DNA from: Methanoregula sp. UBA64 | GTDB lineage: Archaea > Halobacteriota > Methanomicrobia > Methanomicrobiales > Methanospirillaceae | Assembly: GCF_002502735.1 (NCBI RefSeq) | Contig: NZ_DAQC01000001.1 | Span: 1-54,928 of the forward strand | Length of the DNA: 54,928 nucleotides | Reading direction: 5' to 3' | In this document: positions 8,853-17,641 of the stretch, piece after piece | Numbering within the stretch: position 1 is the first letter of the stretch | How the letters are laid out: each line of letters opens with the position of its first letter | Notes under the pieces: model-generated | Database searches by the model: none | What the model saw: the letters and a program-made list of their open reading frames with translations, nothing else | Told to the model about the DNA's origin: nothing | Translations under genes and position numbers: made by a program

Positions 8853-9404
8853 TCACCAGGGTTCTTTTTTGACCTTGATCCGGTACCCGATGATGTTGAC
8901 CGAACGGTGGAGAACCGGGGTCAGGACGAGGATCACGATCAGGATCGGGAGGGTCATGACGGAGAAGACCCAGGCCGGGTCAAAGACAAGGACCAGTAAA
9001 AATGCCCCGGCTACAAGGTCGTACTGGTCAGCGATCGGCCAGGCATCTCCCCGTTCCTTCCCGAGCCTCCGTTTGAAAAAACTCTTTGCCATATCCCCGA
9101 GCAGTGCCCCGAGGGCAAGGAGAGAGACCGAGACAAGGGTGTGCTGCGGGAGATCCCAGTGGCAGGTAGTTACCAGCCAGATCTGAAGCCCTCCGCAAAG
9201 GATACCTGCCGCTACCCCGCAGACAAGCCCGCGGTAGGTCTTGCCGTCCCCGAAGATCCGTTTTTTGTCGGAGAAATTTCTCCCGAAATCAATGGGGGTG
9301 CCGCCACCGCATACTGCAGCAACGGGATTGGGAACATATGCAGGAACCATAATCCAGAAAGCGGCGAGCAGTGTCGAGAGCAATGGTATTATGAATGACT
9401 CCAC
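8853..9404 (-). CDS. carS: CDP-archaeol synthase (CarS, DUF46 family)
   Basis: Integral membrane enzyme that activates digeranylgeranylglyceryl phosphate with CTP, giving CDP-archaeol for polar lipid synthesis. Starting from GTG at 9404 gives 183 residues beginning ESFIIPLLSTLLAAFWIMVPAYVPNP, which matches the usual family N-terminus; a TTG at 9425 would add seven residues. The family motif region GGGTPIDFGRNFSDKKRIFGDGKTYRG is present near residues 34-62, followed by several hydrophobic spans. It heads the carS-pyrE-purD-argF unit and is divergent from tes, which acts later in the same lipid pathway. Confidence 0.92.
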   Translation of the reverse strand: MESFIIPLLSTLLAAFWIMVPAYVPNPVAAVCGGGTPIDFGRNFSDKKRIFGDGKTYRGLVCGVAAGILCGGLQIWLVTTCHWDLPQHTLVSVSLLALGALLGDMAKSFFKRRLGKERGDAWPIADQYDLVAGAFLLVLVFDPAWVFSVMTLPILIVILVLTPVLHRSVNIIGYRIKVKKEPW

Positions 9405-9509
9405 ACTAATAATGTAGCACTCCAATACCTCTAATAAAGAGCAGATAAAAAGATTAAAGTTACTCTAAATCCTGTCAATACCAGTCATTTGCTGCATCGG
9501 GTGGAATAG

Positions 9510-10985
9510 ATGGAAATCAAGAAAACACGCAGTCTCTGCCCAGTCTGTGGAAAAGTCCTTGAGGCAGATATCGTAGAAGAAGAGGGTAAGATCTGGATTG
9601 TACGGACCTGCCCCGAACATGGGAAATTCAGGCATATCTACTGGTCCGACCCGGAGATGTATCACCGGTTCAGCCAGTACGATGCTGTAGGGAGGGGGGT
9701 TACCAACCCGCAGAACCCGGTGACCTCCGACACCTGTCCTACGGCATGCGGCCTGTGCAGCAACCACCACTCGGGCACGCTGCTTGCAAATATCGATCTC
9801 ACCAACCGGTGCAACCTCAACTGCGACTTCTGTTTCGCAAATGCCCGTGCCTGCGGTTTTGTGTACGAGCCGACCTTCGATGAGATCGTGAAAATGATGC
9901 AGGTGCTCCGGGGCGAGAAACCCGTCCCGGCGCCCGCCGTGCAGTTCTCCGGCGGCGAGCCGACCATGCGGGACGACCTTGTCGAGATCATCAAAAAGGC
10001 AAAGGAACTCGGGTTCCCGCAGGTCCAGATCGCGACAAACGGCGTGAAACTGGCAAACAATCCCGAACTCGCCCAGCAGCTCAAGGATGCCGGCCTCTCG
10101 ACCGTATACCTGCACTTTGACGGGGTTACGGACAAGACCAACCCGTTTTTGAAGATCCACATAAAAGCGCTGGAAAACCTCACCAAGGCGGGAGTCGGCA
10201 CTGTTCTCGTGCCCACCATCATCAAGGGCAGGAACGACCAAGAGGTCGGGCAGATCCTGAAATTTGCCGCCGACCATATTGCGGTTGTACGTGGCGTCAA
10301 CTTCCAGCCGGTTGCATTTACCGGGGCGGCAAAGGACGAGGACATTGACCGGGAACGGATTACGATCCCTGAACTGATCGGCAATATCGAAACGCAGACC
10401 GGCGGTATCTTAAAGACGAGCGACTTTTACCCGGTTCCCTGCGTGCTGCCCTTCTCCGACCTTGTGGAGGCCTACACGGGCCGGCCGCAGGTGCGCTTTA
10501 CCGCCCACGAGCACTGCGGTGCCGCAACGTATGTTTTTGTCACAAAAGACGGCATGACCCCGGTGACCCGGATGGTAGATGTGGAGAGCCTGTTTGCTGC
10601 GATCGAGCAGATGTCAGAGAAACTCAAGAAAGGCGGCACCATCAACAAGTATGCAACCCTTCTTGAAGGTGTCCGGGAGCTCCATGCCTCCTTTAAGAAA
10701 GGGGAGAAGGGGAGCACGGCGGAGTTCTGGAAGCTGATCGGAAAGACCCTGGTCGGGCAGAACTTCGATGCGCTCAGGGAATTTCACTGGAACGCACTCT
10801 TTGTCGGCACCATGCACTTCATGGACCGCTACAATTACGATATCGAGCGCGTCCAGCGCTGCTGCATCCACTATGCCACGCCAGACGGCAAGCTCATCCC
10901 GTTCTGTACCTACAACAGCGGCCCGGTGTACCGCGAGCAGGTATGGAAAAAGCACGCAAAATCCCCGCAGCCTGAACAGAAATAA
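9510..10985 (+). CDS. tes: Radical SAM tetraether lipid synthase (Tes/MJ0619 family)
   Basis: A 491-residue radical SAM protein resembling MJ0619, shown in the literature to join the phytanyl tails of two archaeol lipids into a tetraether (GDGT). The N-terminus has a rubredoxin-like metal site (C10PVC13, C34), then C76-C80-C83, then the radical SAM motif C101-N-L-N-C105-D-F-C108, then the SAM-binding FSGGEPT. Further cysteines occur late (EHCGAAT; QRCCIHYATPDGKLIPFC), consistent with extra clusters. It is divergent from carS with about 105 bases between. A T-run follows the stop. The precise substrate is inferred from family and neighbour. Confidence 0.88.
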   Translation: MEIKKTRSLCPVCGKVLEADIVEEEGKIWIVRTCPEHGKFRHIYWSDPEMYHRFSQYDAVGRGVTNPQNPVTSDTCPTACGLCSNHHSGTLLANIDLTNRCNLNCDFCFANARACGFVYEPTFDEIVKMMQVLRGEKPVPAPAVQFSGGEPTMRDDLVEIIKKAKELGFPQVQIATNGVKLANNPELAQQLKDAGLSTVYLHFDGVTDKTNPFLKIHIKALENLTKAGVGTVLVPTIIKGRNDQEVGQILKFAADHIAVVRGVNFQPVAFTGAAKDEDIDRERITIPELIGNIETQTGGILKTSDFYPVPCVLPFSDLVEAYTGRPQVRFTAHEHCGAATYVFVTKDGMTPVTRMVDVESLFAAIEQMSEKLKKGGTINKYATLLEGVRELHASFKKGEKGSTAEFWKLIGKTLVGQNFDALREFHWNALFVGTMHFMDRYNYDIERVQRCCIHYATPDGKLIPFCTYNSGPVYREQVWKKHAKSPQPEQK

Positions 10986-10986
10986 C

Positions 10987-10994
10987 TTTTTTTT
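10987..10994 (+). terminator. T-run after tes
   Basis: Eight T begin one base after the tes stop codon, followed by AAAA. This is a simple archaeal-type terminator between two convergent genes only 20 bases apart. Confidence 0.5.
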
Positions 10995-11005
10995 AAAATT
11001 CCCTG

Positions 11006-11941
11006 TTATTCAAACGGTAGTTCCATCGATACAGCCTGCCGAAGGGCAATGGATGCAATCGCGAGATCCTGGATTGCAAGCCCGGTGGAGTCAAAGACCG
11101 TGATCTCGTCCGGCCGTTCGCGCTTCCTCTTACCGGTCACGACTTCACCGAGCGTCCCTGCAATCATCCCCGGCGGGTAGAGCCCCTTCCTGATGGGGAC
11201 GTTGATCTCCCCCGAATGGAACGCCTGAGCGGGATCGTCTACAAAAACACGGGCCCGGTGCAGTATTGCCGGGTCGAGCTCCTCTTTTCCCGGTGCATCG
11301 GCACCGATAGCATTGATATGCGTGCCCTCATGGATCCATTCGTTTTTCACCACGGGCGTGCGGGAAGGGGTGGTTGTGACAAGTACATCGCAGTCGCAGG
11401 CCTGTTCCAGGGTAACGCTCTTTGCATCAAACTCCCTGAACCGTGCAACAAACGCTTCCGCATGGGCCGGGTTCCTGCTCCAGGCACGGATCCCGGAGAT
11501 AGCAAGCTCATTTGATGTGGCCCGGACCTGTGCCTCGGCCTGGCGGCCGGTGCCGATGATGCCGAGAACGCACTCTTTTTTTGGGGCAAGGAATCTGGCG
11601 GCAATTGCCCCGGCAGCCCCGGTCCGCATATCCGTAAGCCGCGTTGCGTTCAGGATGGCCGTGGGTCTGCCGGTCTCTGTATCGAGGATGATGGTGAGTG
11701 CCATTACCGAGGGAAGCCCTTGTCCCGGGTTATCCGGGTGGACGTTTACTATCTTTACCCCTGCAATGTCGAGCGAGGGCAGGTACGCAGGCATGGTCCG
11801 GAAATCTCCTTTCGGCAGGGTTACGTACAGCTTGGGAGGCATCTGGACAAGGCCCCTCCCGTGGTCGGCAAATGCGGCCTCAACGGCCCGGTTGATTTCG
11901 GCAAGATCCAGTCCCCCTTCCGGTGCGGGGTAATAGCGCAT
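11006..11941 (-). CDS. Ornithine cyclodeaminase / mu-crystallin family (alanine dehydrogenase-like)
   Basis: A 311-residue NAD(P)-dependent protein. The fold markers are an N-terminal substrate segment with MPPKLYVTLPKGDFRTMPAYL, the LTDMRTGAAGAIAARFLAPK stretch, and the dinucleotide-binding GIIGTGRQAEAQVRA (near 127-141). Archaeal members include a characterised alanine dehydrogenase, while other members are ornithine cyclodeaminases, so the substrate stays open. It is encoded convergent to tes with no operon partner; 130 bases without other features follow upstream. Confidence 0.87.
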   Translation of the reverse strand: MRYYPAPEGGLDLAEINRAVEAAFADHGRGLVQMPPKLYVTLPKGDFRTMPAYLPSLDIAGVKIVNVHPDNPGQGLPSVMALTIILDTETGRPTAILNATRLTDMRTGAAGAIAARFLAPKKECVLGIIGTGRQAEAQVRATSNELAISGIRAWSRNPAHAEAFVARFREFDAKSVTLEQACDCDVLVTTTPSRTPVVKNEWIHEGTHINAIGADAPGKEELDPAILHRARVFVDDPAQAFHSGEINVPIRKGLYPPGMIAGTLGEVVTGKRKRERPDEITVFDSTGLAIQDLAIASIALRQAVSMELPFE

Positions 11942-12071
11942 GGACGAGAAGTATACCTGTGAGGGTTATAGGGTTATGCATGCCGCGGGAAAACGATAAC
12001 AAGCGGTCAGGTAGAAAAAAAGCGTATCCGGGTGCCGTACCATGAGAGCGGCAAAATGCTGGTAAAAATTG

Positions 12072-12353
12072 TTATGCGTATTCCATTTCCTTAAGCGTCT
12101 TGTCGGCCAGATCCTTCATCCGGGCCGAGATCCGTGAAGACGAGGTATAATCCACGTCTTTCATGGCATTGGCGATCTCGTTACCCAGCACAAAGATCGC
12201 ATATTTATGCTCAAGTTTGCTCTTGTGCAGCTGGGAAGGGGTAATTTTAAGGGCATTATACTGCGTGAACTTCAGGTCAGGGTTGACTTCTTCAAAATAG
12301 TCCTTGACCTCGTACAGCATCTTATGAAGACTGATCAATTCTTCCTTATGCAT
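12072..12353 (-). CDS. UPF0058 family small protein
   Basis: A 93-residue soluble protein of the archaeal UPF0058 family, beginning MHKEELISLHKMLYEVKDYFEE and largely helical. Function is unknown; the N-terminal His/Glu pattern has led databases to call relatives metal-binding. The start at 12353 is chosen over an upstream one because family members begin with MHKEEL and a GGTG lies about 8 bases upstream. It is transcribed in the same direction as dnaG, 64 bases downstream of it. Confidence 0.85.
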   Translation of the reverse strand: MHKEELISLHKMLYEVKDYFEEVNPDLKFTQYNALKITPSQLHKSKLEHKYAIFVLGNEIANAMKDVDYTSSSRISARMKDLADKTLKEMEYA

Positions 12354-12416
12354 ACTGCCACACCAAAGTGTTACATGGGGCGCACCATGCATAAATAAAT
12401 TTGTGTGAGCCCAATT

Positions 12417-13664
12417 TTACGGGCTCATTTTCATCAGCCGTATGTTTAACGGCCTTTTTATAATTCCCTTAAAATCTTTTGCCGCGATATACTCGACACC
12501 CTTGTACACAAGACGGTCGAGCAGTTTCTGGTCCACGGAGCGGTCGGTCACGATACCGGTGACCGGCGTATCGAGCGTCTCGACCGCTTTTTCCATCTCG
12601 TCGGTCGAGGTCTCGCGGATCACCGTCATCTCCCCGTCAAGAAACCGGGCGATATTCTTTCCCCGCACATCCTCCAGGTGGTCACGGATCGTGACCGGGG
12701 TTTTTGCCGGACTGCCCCGGGATTTCTTCTGTCCGCCGCCGGCGGGGCGGTCGGCCGGTTCCCGCGAGTCGTTATCGTCGTGGGCCGGCACTGAACGGCC
12801 GGGCCGGGGGAGATCCGTCGGGAGCTCTGCTGCGTCCTCGAAGTACTGGTCGCGGACATACTCGACCGGCACCTTGTTCCGCAGGGTCTTGATGACCTCT
12901 TTTCTTGTCATGTCCTCGACGCTCTTTCCCCGGGGGGAGAAGGCCACGAAATCGATATCTGCCATCTGGAGAAGTTCCCGTAAGATCAGTTCCCCGCCCC
13001 GGTCGCCATCGAAGAATGCAGTCGTGGTCTTCTTCCCGCAGAGATCGACGATCGATGCCGGGATGTTGGTGCCTTCGACGGCAACGGCATTCTTGATGCC
13101 GTACCTGAGGAGGTTGACCACGTCTGCCCTCCCTTCGACGATGATGATCGCGTCGGACTCCATGACATTGGGACCGGCCGGGAGTTTTTCTTCCCCGATC
13201 GTCCCTATCTTTTCGACACGGATCGTCTGGCGTACATCGTCGAGGAGCTCGTCGCTGTCGATAGCCCCGTCGTCAAAGCGCTCGATGAGGATCTCTTTTG
13301 CCCGTTCAACGATCTTCTTGCGCTTGCTGACCCTGATGTCCTCGATGGACTCCACGGTCACATGCGCAACGCAGGGGCCCACGCGGTCGATGGTCTCCAA
13401 GGACGCTGCAAGGATGGCTGTTTCCGCCCGGTCAAGGGACGTGGAGATCAGGATGTCCCCGGTGGTTTCTCCTTTTTTGCTTGCAATCTGGACGTCGATC
13501 CTGCCAACCCTCCCGGTCCTCTGGAGGTCCCGCAGGTCGAGGTCTTCGCCGAGTAACCCTTCAGTCTGCCCGAATATCGCGCCGACTACATCAGGTTTCT
13601 CGACCACCCCCTCTGCGCTGAGGCTGATGTGAATAAGGTACTTGGTAGTATCCGGTGAATACAC
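12417..13664 (-). CDS. dnaG: Archaeal DnaG-type primase
   Basis: A 415-residue archaeal DnaG, known from relatives both as a primase-like enzyme and as a subunit of the RNA exosome. The N-terminal archaeal-specific domain (residues 1-165) precedes a TOPRIM domain with the conserved Glu in IIIVEGRADVVNLL and the Asp pair in FFDGDRGG. The region after residue 280 is Pro/Arg/Asp-rich and likely a flexible linker before a C-terminal domain that, in relatives, binds exosome partners. The start is GTG at 13664, preceded by GGGGGTG at a 7-base distance. It has its own strong TATA box. Confidence 0.95.
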   Translation of the reverse strand: MYSPDTTKYLIHISLSAEGVVEKPDVVGAIFGQTEGLLGEDLDLRDLQRTGRVGRIDVQIASKKGETTGDILISTSLDRAETAILAASLETIDRVGPCVAHVTVESIEDIRVSKRKKIVERAKEILIERFDDGAIDSDELLDDVRQTIRVEKIGTIGEEKLPAGPNVMESDAIIIVEGRADVVNLLRYGIKNAVAVEGTNIPASIVDLCGKKTTTAFFDGDRGGELILRELLQMADIDFVAFSPRGKSVEDMTRKEVIKTLRNKVPVEYVRDQYFEDAAELPTDLPRPGRSVPAHDDNDSREPADRPAGGGQKKSRGSPAKTPVTIRDHLEDVRGKNIARFLDGEMTVIRETSTDEMEKAVETLDTPVTGIVTDRSVDQKLLDRLVYKGVEYIAAKDFKGIIKRPLNIRLMKMSP

Positions 13665-13712
13665 GTAAACGCACCCCCATGTATCATGCGAATGATGATG
13701 TGCCTGATCATA

Positions 13713-13730
13713 GGTATAAAATATATATAA
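13713..13730 (-). promoter_or_regulatory. TATA box for dnaG
   Basis: An 18-base run of A/T (TTATATATATTTTATACC read on the minus strand) sits about 57 bases before the dnaG GTG. The predicted start site near 13695 leaves a ~30-base leader holding the GGGGGTG ribosome site. Confidence 0.6.
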
Positions 13731-13785
13731 CGTGGGGAATTACTTAAAGTGTAGGTTCGTTCCAGCCCCGGGGAATACGAGCGGA

Positions 13786-14148
13786 TCAGGATAGTTTGGC
13801 AAGGCGCCCGGCAACTTCGTCCGGGGCGAGTCCAAAAACGAGCACTTTTTTCTGGGTCGAAGTCTGGCCGGCAGCAAGGGTAACGGATGACGGGGAAACG
13901 CCGAGCACTTCGCTGATAAGAGCAATGACGGCACGGTTGGCCTTCCCTTCGGTTGCCGGAGCCGTAACCCGGCAGCCAATCGCGTTTCTCCAGGGGTTGT
14001 ACCCGTCAGGAAACCGTGCAGATTTGGCGTTTGCGGAAACTTCGATAGAAATCAGCGTGCCGTTTTTGTCTGCAGAAAGGGCATCGGTCAGCGCTGGCAT
14101 GGGGAACGTTCCCGTTGAGAGTGAAGATGTCGCCCGGCTTAAACACAC
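13786..14148 (-). CDS. YggU/DUF167 (UPF0235) family protein
   Basis: Small protein of the YggU family: VSANAKSARFPDGYNPWRNA, then RVTAPATEGKANRAVIALI and VTLAAGQTSTQKKV. Function is unknown in the family. The GTG at 14148 gives 120 residues and is preferred because a full GGTGATC lies 4 bases upstream and a TATA box about 40 bases upstream. The internal ATG at 14100 would give the more usual ~104 residues but lacks such a site. Between the two starts lies the perfect palindrome GGGAACGTTCCC (14102-14113). Confidence 0.8.
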   Translation of the reverse strand: MCLSRATSSLSTGTFPMPALTDALSADKNGTLISIEVSANAKSARFPDGYNPWRNAIGCRVTAPATEGKANRAVIALISEVLGVSPSSVTLAAGQTSTQKKVLVFGLAPDEVAGRLAKLS

Positions 14149-14151
14149 AAC

Positions 14152-14193
14152 GGATCACCAGTGGCTGCTGCCGTTCTTCACCGGTGTATAAAA
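14152..14193 (-). promoter_or_regulatory. TATA box and ribosome site for YggU-like gene
   Basis: TTTTATAC (14186-14193, minus strand) is followed 26-34 bases later by GGTGATCC (14152-14159). This places a very short leader before GTG 14148 and decides the longer start. Confidence 0.5.
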
Positions 14194-14326
14194 CCCTCAG
14201 CCGGGCGATGCCTGTCGCGCACCCGGGTTGTCCCATGGATCACTTCCAGGCGTTTGCCAATCGATCACCCGGGGACCTATGGGTGCGCTATGTCGGCACC
14301 TTTTCCCATCTGTTGTTTCTGGCACA

Positions 14327-15604
14327 TTACCGTTTCGGAGACATTAGTGCCGGAGTGTACCCTTTGCCGGCGTACCATACCGGGGGTATCCGGGTAAATT
14401 CACCGGATTCATACACGACAGCACCGTCCCGGATCACGATAGCGGGGAAGACCGCCGGCATTCCTTCGTACGGCGTCCACCCGCACCGGCTGTGGAGATT
14501 GTCTGCTGCGATCGGTACCGCCTCGCAGGGACAGATTGTAAAATCGGCCCGGTCCCCGGGCAAAAACCCGGCAGCAGGGATCCCCAGTAACGCGGCGGGC
14601 GCGGTCGATGTTTTTTTGATCACATCGGGGAGCGCAAGGCGCTTTTCGAGCACCTCTGCCAGTAAGAGGGGAACCATCGTTTCCACCCCCGGGACACCCG
14701 ATGGGGCAGAGGAAAACTCCTGTGCCTTATCCGCAGGGGTATGCGGGGCATGGTCGGAGGCGATCAGATCGATCCGGTCCCAGCAGGCGAAAAGGGCCTT
14801 TCTCTCGCGTTCACTTCGCACCGGGGGGTTGACTTTGAAGGTGGTGTCCTCGTCCCTGGTCTTTTCCCGGGAGAGGAAGAGGTGGTGAGGCGTGACCTCG
14901 ACTGTTCCGCGGGCTGCGGCAAGTGAGCGCGCCGAGCTCATATGGCAGAAATGGAGCCGGCAGCCCGCCGTGTTGCAGGCCTGGACCGCGAGTACGGCGT
15001 CACGTTCCCCTTCGGGGGACCTCAGTCTATCGTGTGCCGCAAGGCCAAAATCCTCCCCGGGCCGGACGCTCTCTGCATGGATGGTGGCAAGGCCGCCGAG
15101 AGTCCGGATGCGCCCGAGCATGAGGGAGAGGTCGGAAGCTGAGAGCGCTTCGCCGTAACTCGACGGAGCAAAGAAGGTCTCGCCAAAGGCCATCGCACCG
15201 CTGCTCCACATCTCCTCAACCGCGGTCTGCGGCGTCACCGCGCTGTTGATGGCAAAACTGCACAGCGAATGTGCCTGTGCATCTGCAACCCTCCGCCGGT
15301 AGACCTCCGGGGCAGTAAGCGGCGGGACGGTATTTGGCTGGTCGACAACGACCGTCACGCCGCCGGCAAGCGCGCTCCTGCTCCCCGTCTCCCAGTCCTC
15401 TTTTTCTGACTGGCTCCCGCCCCGCATATGGACATGGACATCGACCGCAGCCGGGAGAACAATTTTACCGGTACAGTCGATCGTCCGGTCTGCCGGTCCC
15501 GATGCCCCGGTATGGACAACGCGGCCGTCCCGGATCGAGACATCCGCCCGGCGCCCGTCCGGGAGCCGGACGTTTATGAGTGCGAGGTCCACACGGGATT
15601 CCAT
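14327..15604 (-). CDS. pyrC: Dihydroorotase
   Basis: Closes carbamoyl aspartate to dihydroorotate in pyrimidine synthesis. At 425 residues it is an amidohydrolase of the class I type. Zinc-binding elements are DVHVHMRGGSQ (near residues 55-65), the later TIHAES, LHFCHMSSA and the IASDHAPHTPADK aspartate segment. It is on its own, 190 bases from the divergent gene at 15795 and 178 bases from the YggU-like start. The intervening bases show no further gene. Confidence 0.95.
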   Translation of the reverse strand: MESRVDLALINVRLPDGRRADVSIRDGRVVHTGASGPADRTIDCTGKIVLPAAVDVHVHMRGGSQSEKEDWETGSRSALAGGVTVVVDQPNTVPPLTAPEVYRRRVADAQAHSLCSFAINSAVTPQTAVEEMWSSGAMAFGETFFAPSSYGEALSASDLSLMLGRIRTLGGLATIHAESVRPGEDFGLAAHDRLRSPEGERDAVLAVQACNTAGCRLHFCHMSSARSLAAARGTVEVTPHHLFLSREKTRDEDTTFKVNPPVRSERERKALFACWDRIDLIASDHAPHTPADKAQEFSSAPSGVPGVETMVPLLLAEVLEKRLALPDVIKKTSTAPAALLGIPAAGFLPGDRADFTICPCEAVPIAADNLHSRCGWTPYEGMPAVFPAIVIRDGAVVYESGEFTRIPPVWYAGKGYTPALMSPKR

Positions 15605-15794
15605 GCAGATATGATCGGCAGCAAACCATAATAGTCATGCTGCTTCTGGAGAAGTTTCCGATGTGGCGGCGGCAGCCGTTTCCCGGGAGAATACAATGTT
15701 TTTTCCCTCTTTACTCTAAACTACAGGTATTGCTCCCGGGACTGGTGCAAAGGGCAGAAATCCCCATCATTCAGTCCCGTGCGGGAGGGAAATC

Positions 15795-16535
15795 ATGGAC
15801 CGGATCATAAAAATCACGATTGGCTTGTTTATCGTTATTCTGATCGCCTTTGCTGCGGTTGTGACCTATAATAATTACGTTGTCACGGAATACCGGAATT
15901 CGCTTACCAGCACCTATTCTTACAGCTGTACCTTTTCGACCGAGGAGGTTCTCACCAATGTGACGTTCTTCTTACCGGTGCCCGAGGATACCAAGGGCAA
16001 TTCGCCCATTATCACCGAGATTGGCAATCATCATATAACAGGCATCCCCCATGACTGGTCTGCCGTACTCTACGGGACCGGTAAGACTACGTACCTGAAG
16101 ATATCTACACCGTCGCTTGGCCTGCCGCCCGTTAACGGGAGCGCACAGACCTCGATTGTCATGCTAACGGTGACTGCCCCTTCGCCGGGTCCGATCGATA
16201 CCCGTTCCCCGATCCAGGACGCAGCGGTATTCCGCCCGGTGCAGAGCATCCAGACTGAAGCCTGTCCCAATGTGAACGCAACGGCCGGGCAGACCTCCTG
16301 TTACCGGTACCTGACGAGTGTATATGCAGATTACACCGCATCGCCCGGGGCAGTCGTGCGGATCAACGCCGGCCTCGATGCACGGAATACCTGGAAGATC
16401 AGCGAGCCCGAATCAAATGCCTATAAAAACACCGTGGCAGTAGAGCTGCACGGCGAAAATCACGGATGGGTAACCACGACCGGGTGGCTCGAATCCGGTA
16501 TCGGCTCATACAATGTACCGGATATCTCATCCTGA
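15795..16535 (+). CDS. Hypothetical membrane-anchored exported protein
   Basis: A 246-residue protein not recognised as a known family. It begins with a short basic N-terminus and one hydrophobic helix (ITIGLFIVILIAFAAVVTY, near 7-25), which reads as an uncleaved signal anchor. The rest is a Ser/Thr-rich beta-type ectodomain with two cysteines near residue 155 and 166 (EACPNVNATAGQTSC) that could form a disulfide. A good GGGAGG ribosome site lies 6-7 bases before the ATG. It is divergent from pyrC and precedes the YwbE-like gene by 70 bases. Confidence 0.75.
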   Translation: MDRIIKITIGLFIVILIAFAAVVTYNNYVVTEYRNSLTSTYSYSCTFSTEEVLTNVTFFLPVPEDTKGNSPIITEIGNHHITGIPHDWSAVLYGTGKTTYLKISTPSLGLPPVNGSAQTSIVMLTVTAPSPGPIDTRSPIQDAAVFRPVQSIQTEACPNVNATAGQTSCYRYLTSVYADYTASPGAVVRINAGLDARNTWKISEPESNAYKNTVAVELHGENHGWVTTTGWLESGIGSYNVPDISS

Positions 16536-16605
16536 TTTTTCCCCGGTATATCCTTTCCCTGAATTCCCTTTTTGGGGTGTATAGACAAAACCGGTACCGT
16601 ATCTT

Positions 16606-16827
16606 ATGACCTCGGGAAAAAACCGGGCCGATATCCACCCGGGCTGCACGGTTGATATTGTCCAGAAGGCAGATCAGCGGAGCGGGAGGCTGACCCGGGG
16701 AACCGTACAGGAGATTTTGACAAACTCCTCGTTTCATCCCCATGGCATCAAGGTCCGGCTCGCTGACGGCCGGGTGGGACGGGTGGCCGCAGTCATCGGC
16801 AGCGGTACTCCTGCAAAAGAGTCGTAA
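16606..16827 (+). CDS. YwbE family protein
   Basis: A 73-residue protein of the YwbE/DUF2196 family. The diagnostic run is HPGCTVDIVQKADQRSG followed by GTVQEILTNSSFHPHGIKV, close to bacterial YwbE. The fold is expected to be a small beta-barrel, possibly nucleic-acid binding; no function is established. A TATA-like GTGTATAG around 16577-16584 places the start site at the ATG, suggesting a leaderless message. Confidence 0.88.
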   Translation: MTSGKNRADIHPGCTVDIVQKADQRSGRLTRGTVQEILTNSSFHPHGIKVRLADGRVGRVAAVIGSGTPAKES

Positions 16828-16831
16828 CGGT

Positions 16832-16856
16832 CCCGGAACATCCGGGTAAAAAAAAA
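16832..16856. terminator. Hairpin and A/T run between convergent genes
   Basis: A perfect hairpin CCCGGA-ACA-TCCGGG (16832-16846) is followed by nine A (16848-16856). Read on the minus strand this gives a T9 run just after the 84-residue gene; read on the plus strand it is a hairpin after the YwbE-like gene. Confidence 0.5.
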
Positions 16857-16878
16857 TAATCTGGCCTTTTGGTATTTG

Positions 16879-17133
16879 TTATTTCCAGTCGCGGGTGACG
16901 ACCGTGCTGCCTTCCTCTTTCTTGTGCTCGATCTGTTTTTTGAGGGCGGCGAGCAGTTCCGGTGTGATAAGGGAACCGGTCATTACGTAAAGCGAGGTCT
17001 TGTGGGTTTTTGGATCGGTCTCGTAGGTTACTACGAAGTCCTCATGGTTGGCAAGCGCGGAAAAGACCATCTCGGGCAGGTTGTCAACGAGCGTGGTCTT
17101 TTTCCGTATGCGGTGTTTTTTTACCAGAGTCAT
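16879..17133 (-). CDS. Small hypothetical protein
   Basis: An 84-residue protein, not recognised. The N-terminus is strongly basic (KKHRIRKK), the middle has a beta-like FVVTYETDPKTHKTSLYVMTG segment and the C-terminus is a charged helix. No Cys or membrane segment. It uses GC-rich codons like the surrounding core genes, unlike the AT-rich island that starts about 150 bases upstream of it. Confidence 0.6.
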   Translation of the reverse strand: MTLVKKHRIRKKTTLVDNLPEMVFSALANHEDFVVTYETDPKTHKTSLYVMTGSLITPELLAALKKQIEHKKEEGSTVVTRDWK

Positions 17134-17209
17134 AGTGGAGTGTATCCCTTCGTGAACAGATAAGGTCTCTTACGGTTCCTTCACCGGGCGGGCAAACTGG
17201 TAGGCAACT

Positions 17210-17522
17210 TCAGCCCGGGGGTCCCCTCCCAAAAACACAGCTTTTAAGGTGTTGAATCCCCCGAGATATGTCGAATTTGAACGGTTCATAGTGCAATGGA
17301 GCATTTGTTGGAGTAACACTTTGAGTGATAATATTTCCCCGGGTGATTAGAATCCACCCAATAATTACAATTCCAATTATCCCCAGACATAGAAAGATTC
17401 CAAATTTCAGACTTTTTTTGCTGGAGTTTTTTAACAACATTTTGTTCTTTCCCGCAAACGGGACATTGATCTGGTGCAGATAGATCCAATTTCGCACCGC
17501 AATTTCCACAAAATTCTTCCGT
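17210..17522 (-). pseudogene. Decayed zinc-ribbon membrane protein (paralogue of 17642-18220)
   Basis: The frame starting at 17522 reads EEFCGNCGAKLDLSAPDQCPVCG, nearly the N-terminus of the intact gene next to it. Its first codon is ACG where the intact gene has ATG, and a stop codon lies directly before it, so no in-frame start remains. After about 40 codons the frame breaks at an A7 tract (17413-17419). With six A the protein would continue KSLKFGIFLCLGIIGIVIIGWIL, a membrane helix. The downstream domain of the intact gene is missing. Losing both start and frame argues for a real pseudogene rather than one sequencing slip. Confidence 0.8.
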
Positions 17523-17641
17523 TCAGAAACGTGAGATTTTTTTCATTAATAGGGTTTTGTTATAGATTTATGATAATTCGATAATTTTATTGTCCAGGGG
17601 TATAGATCACACACAAAAATTAAGGGGATTAAAAATTTTTC

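Noticed and set aside
17270..17288. TTTGAACGGTTCAT near the pseudogene end
   Set aside because: It resembles TTGAACC halves but has no N4 spacer and sits in decayed coding sequence, not at a promoter.
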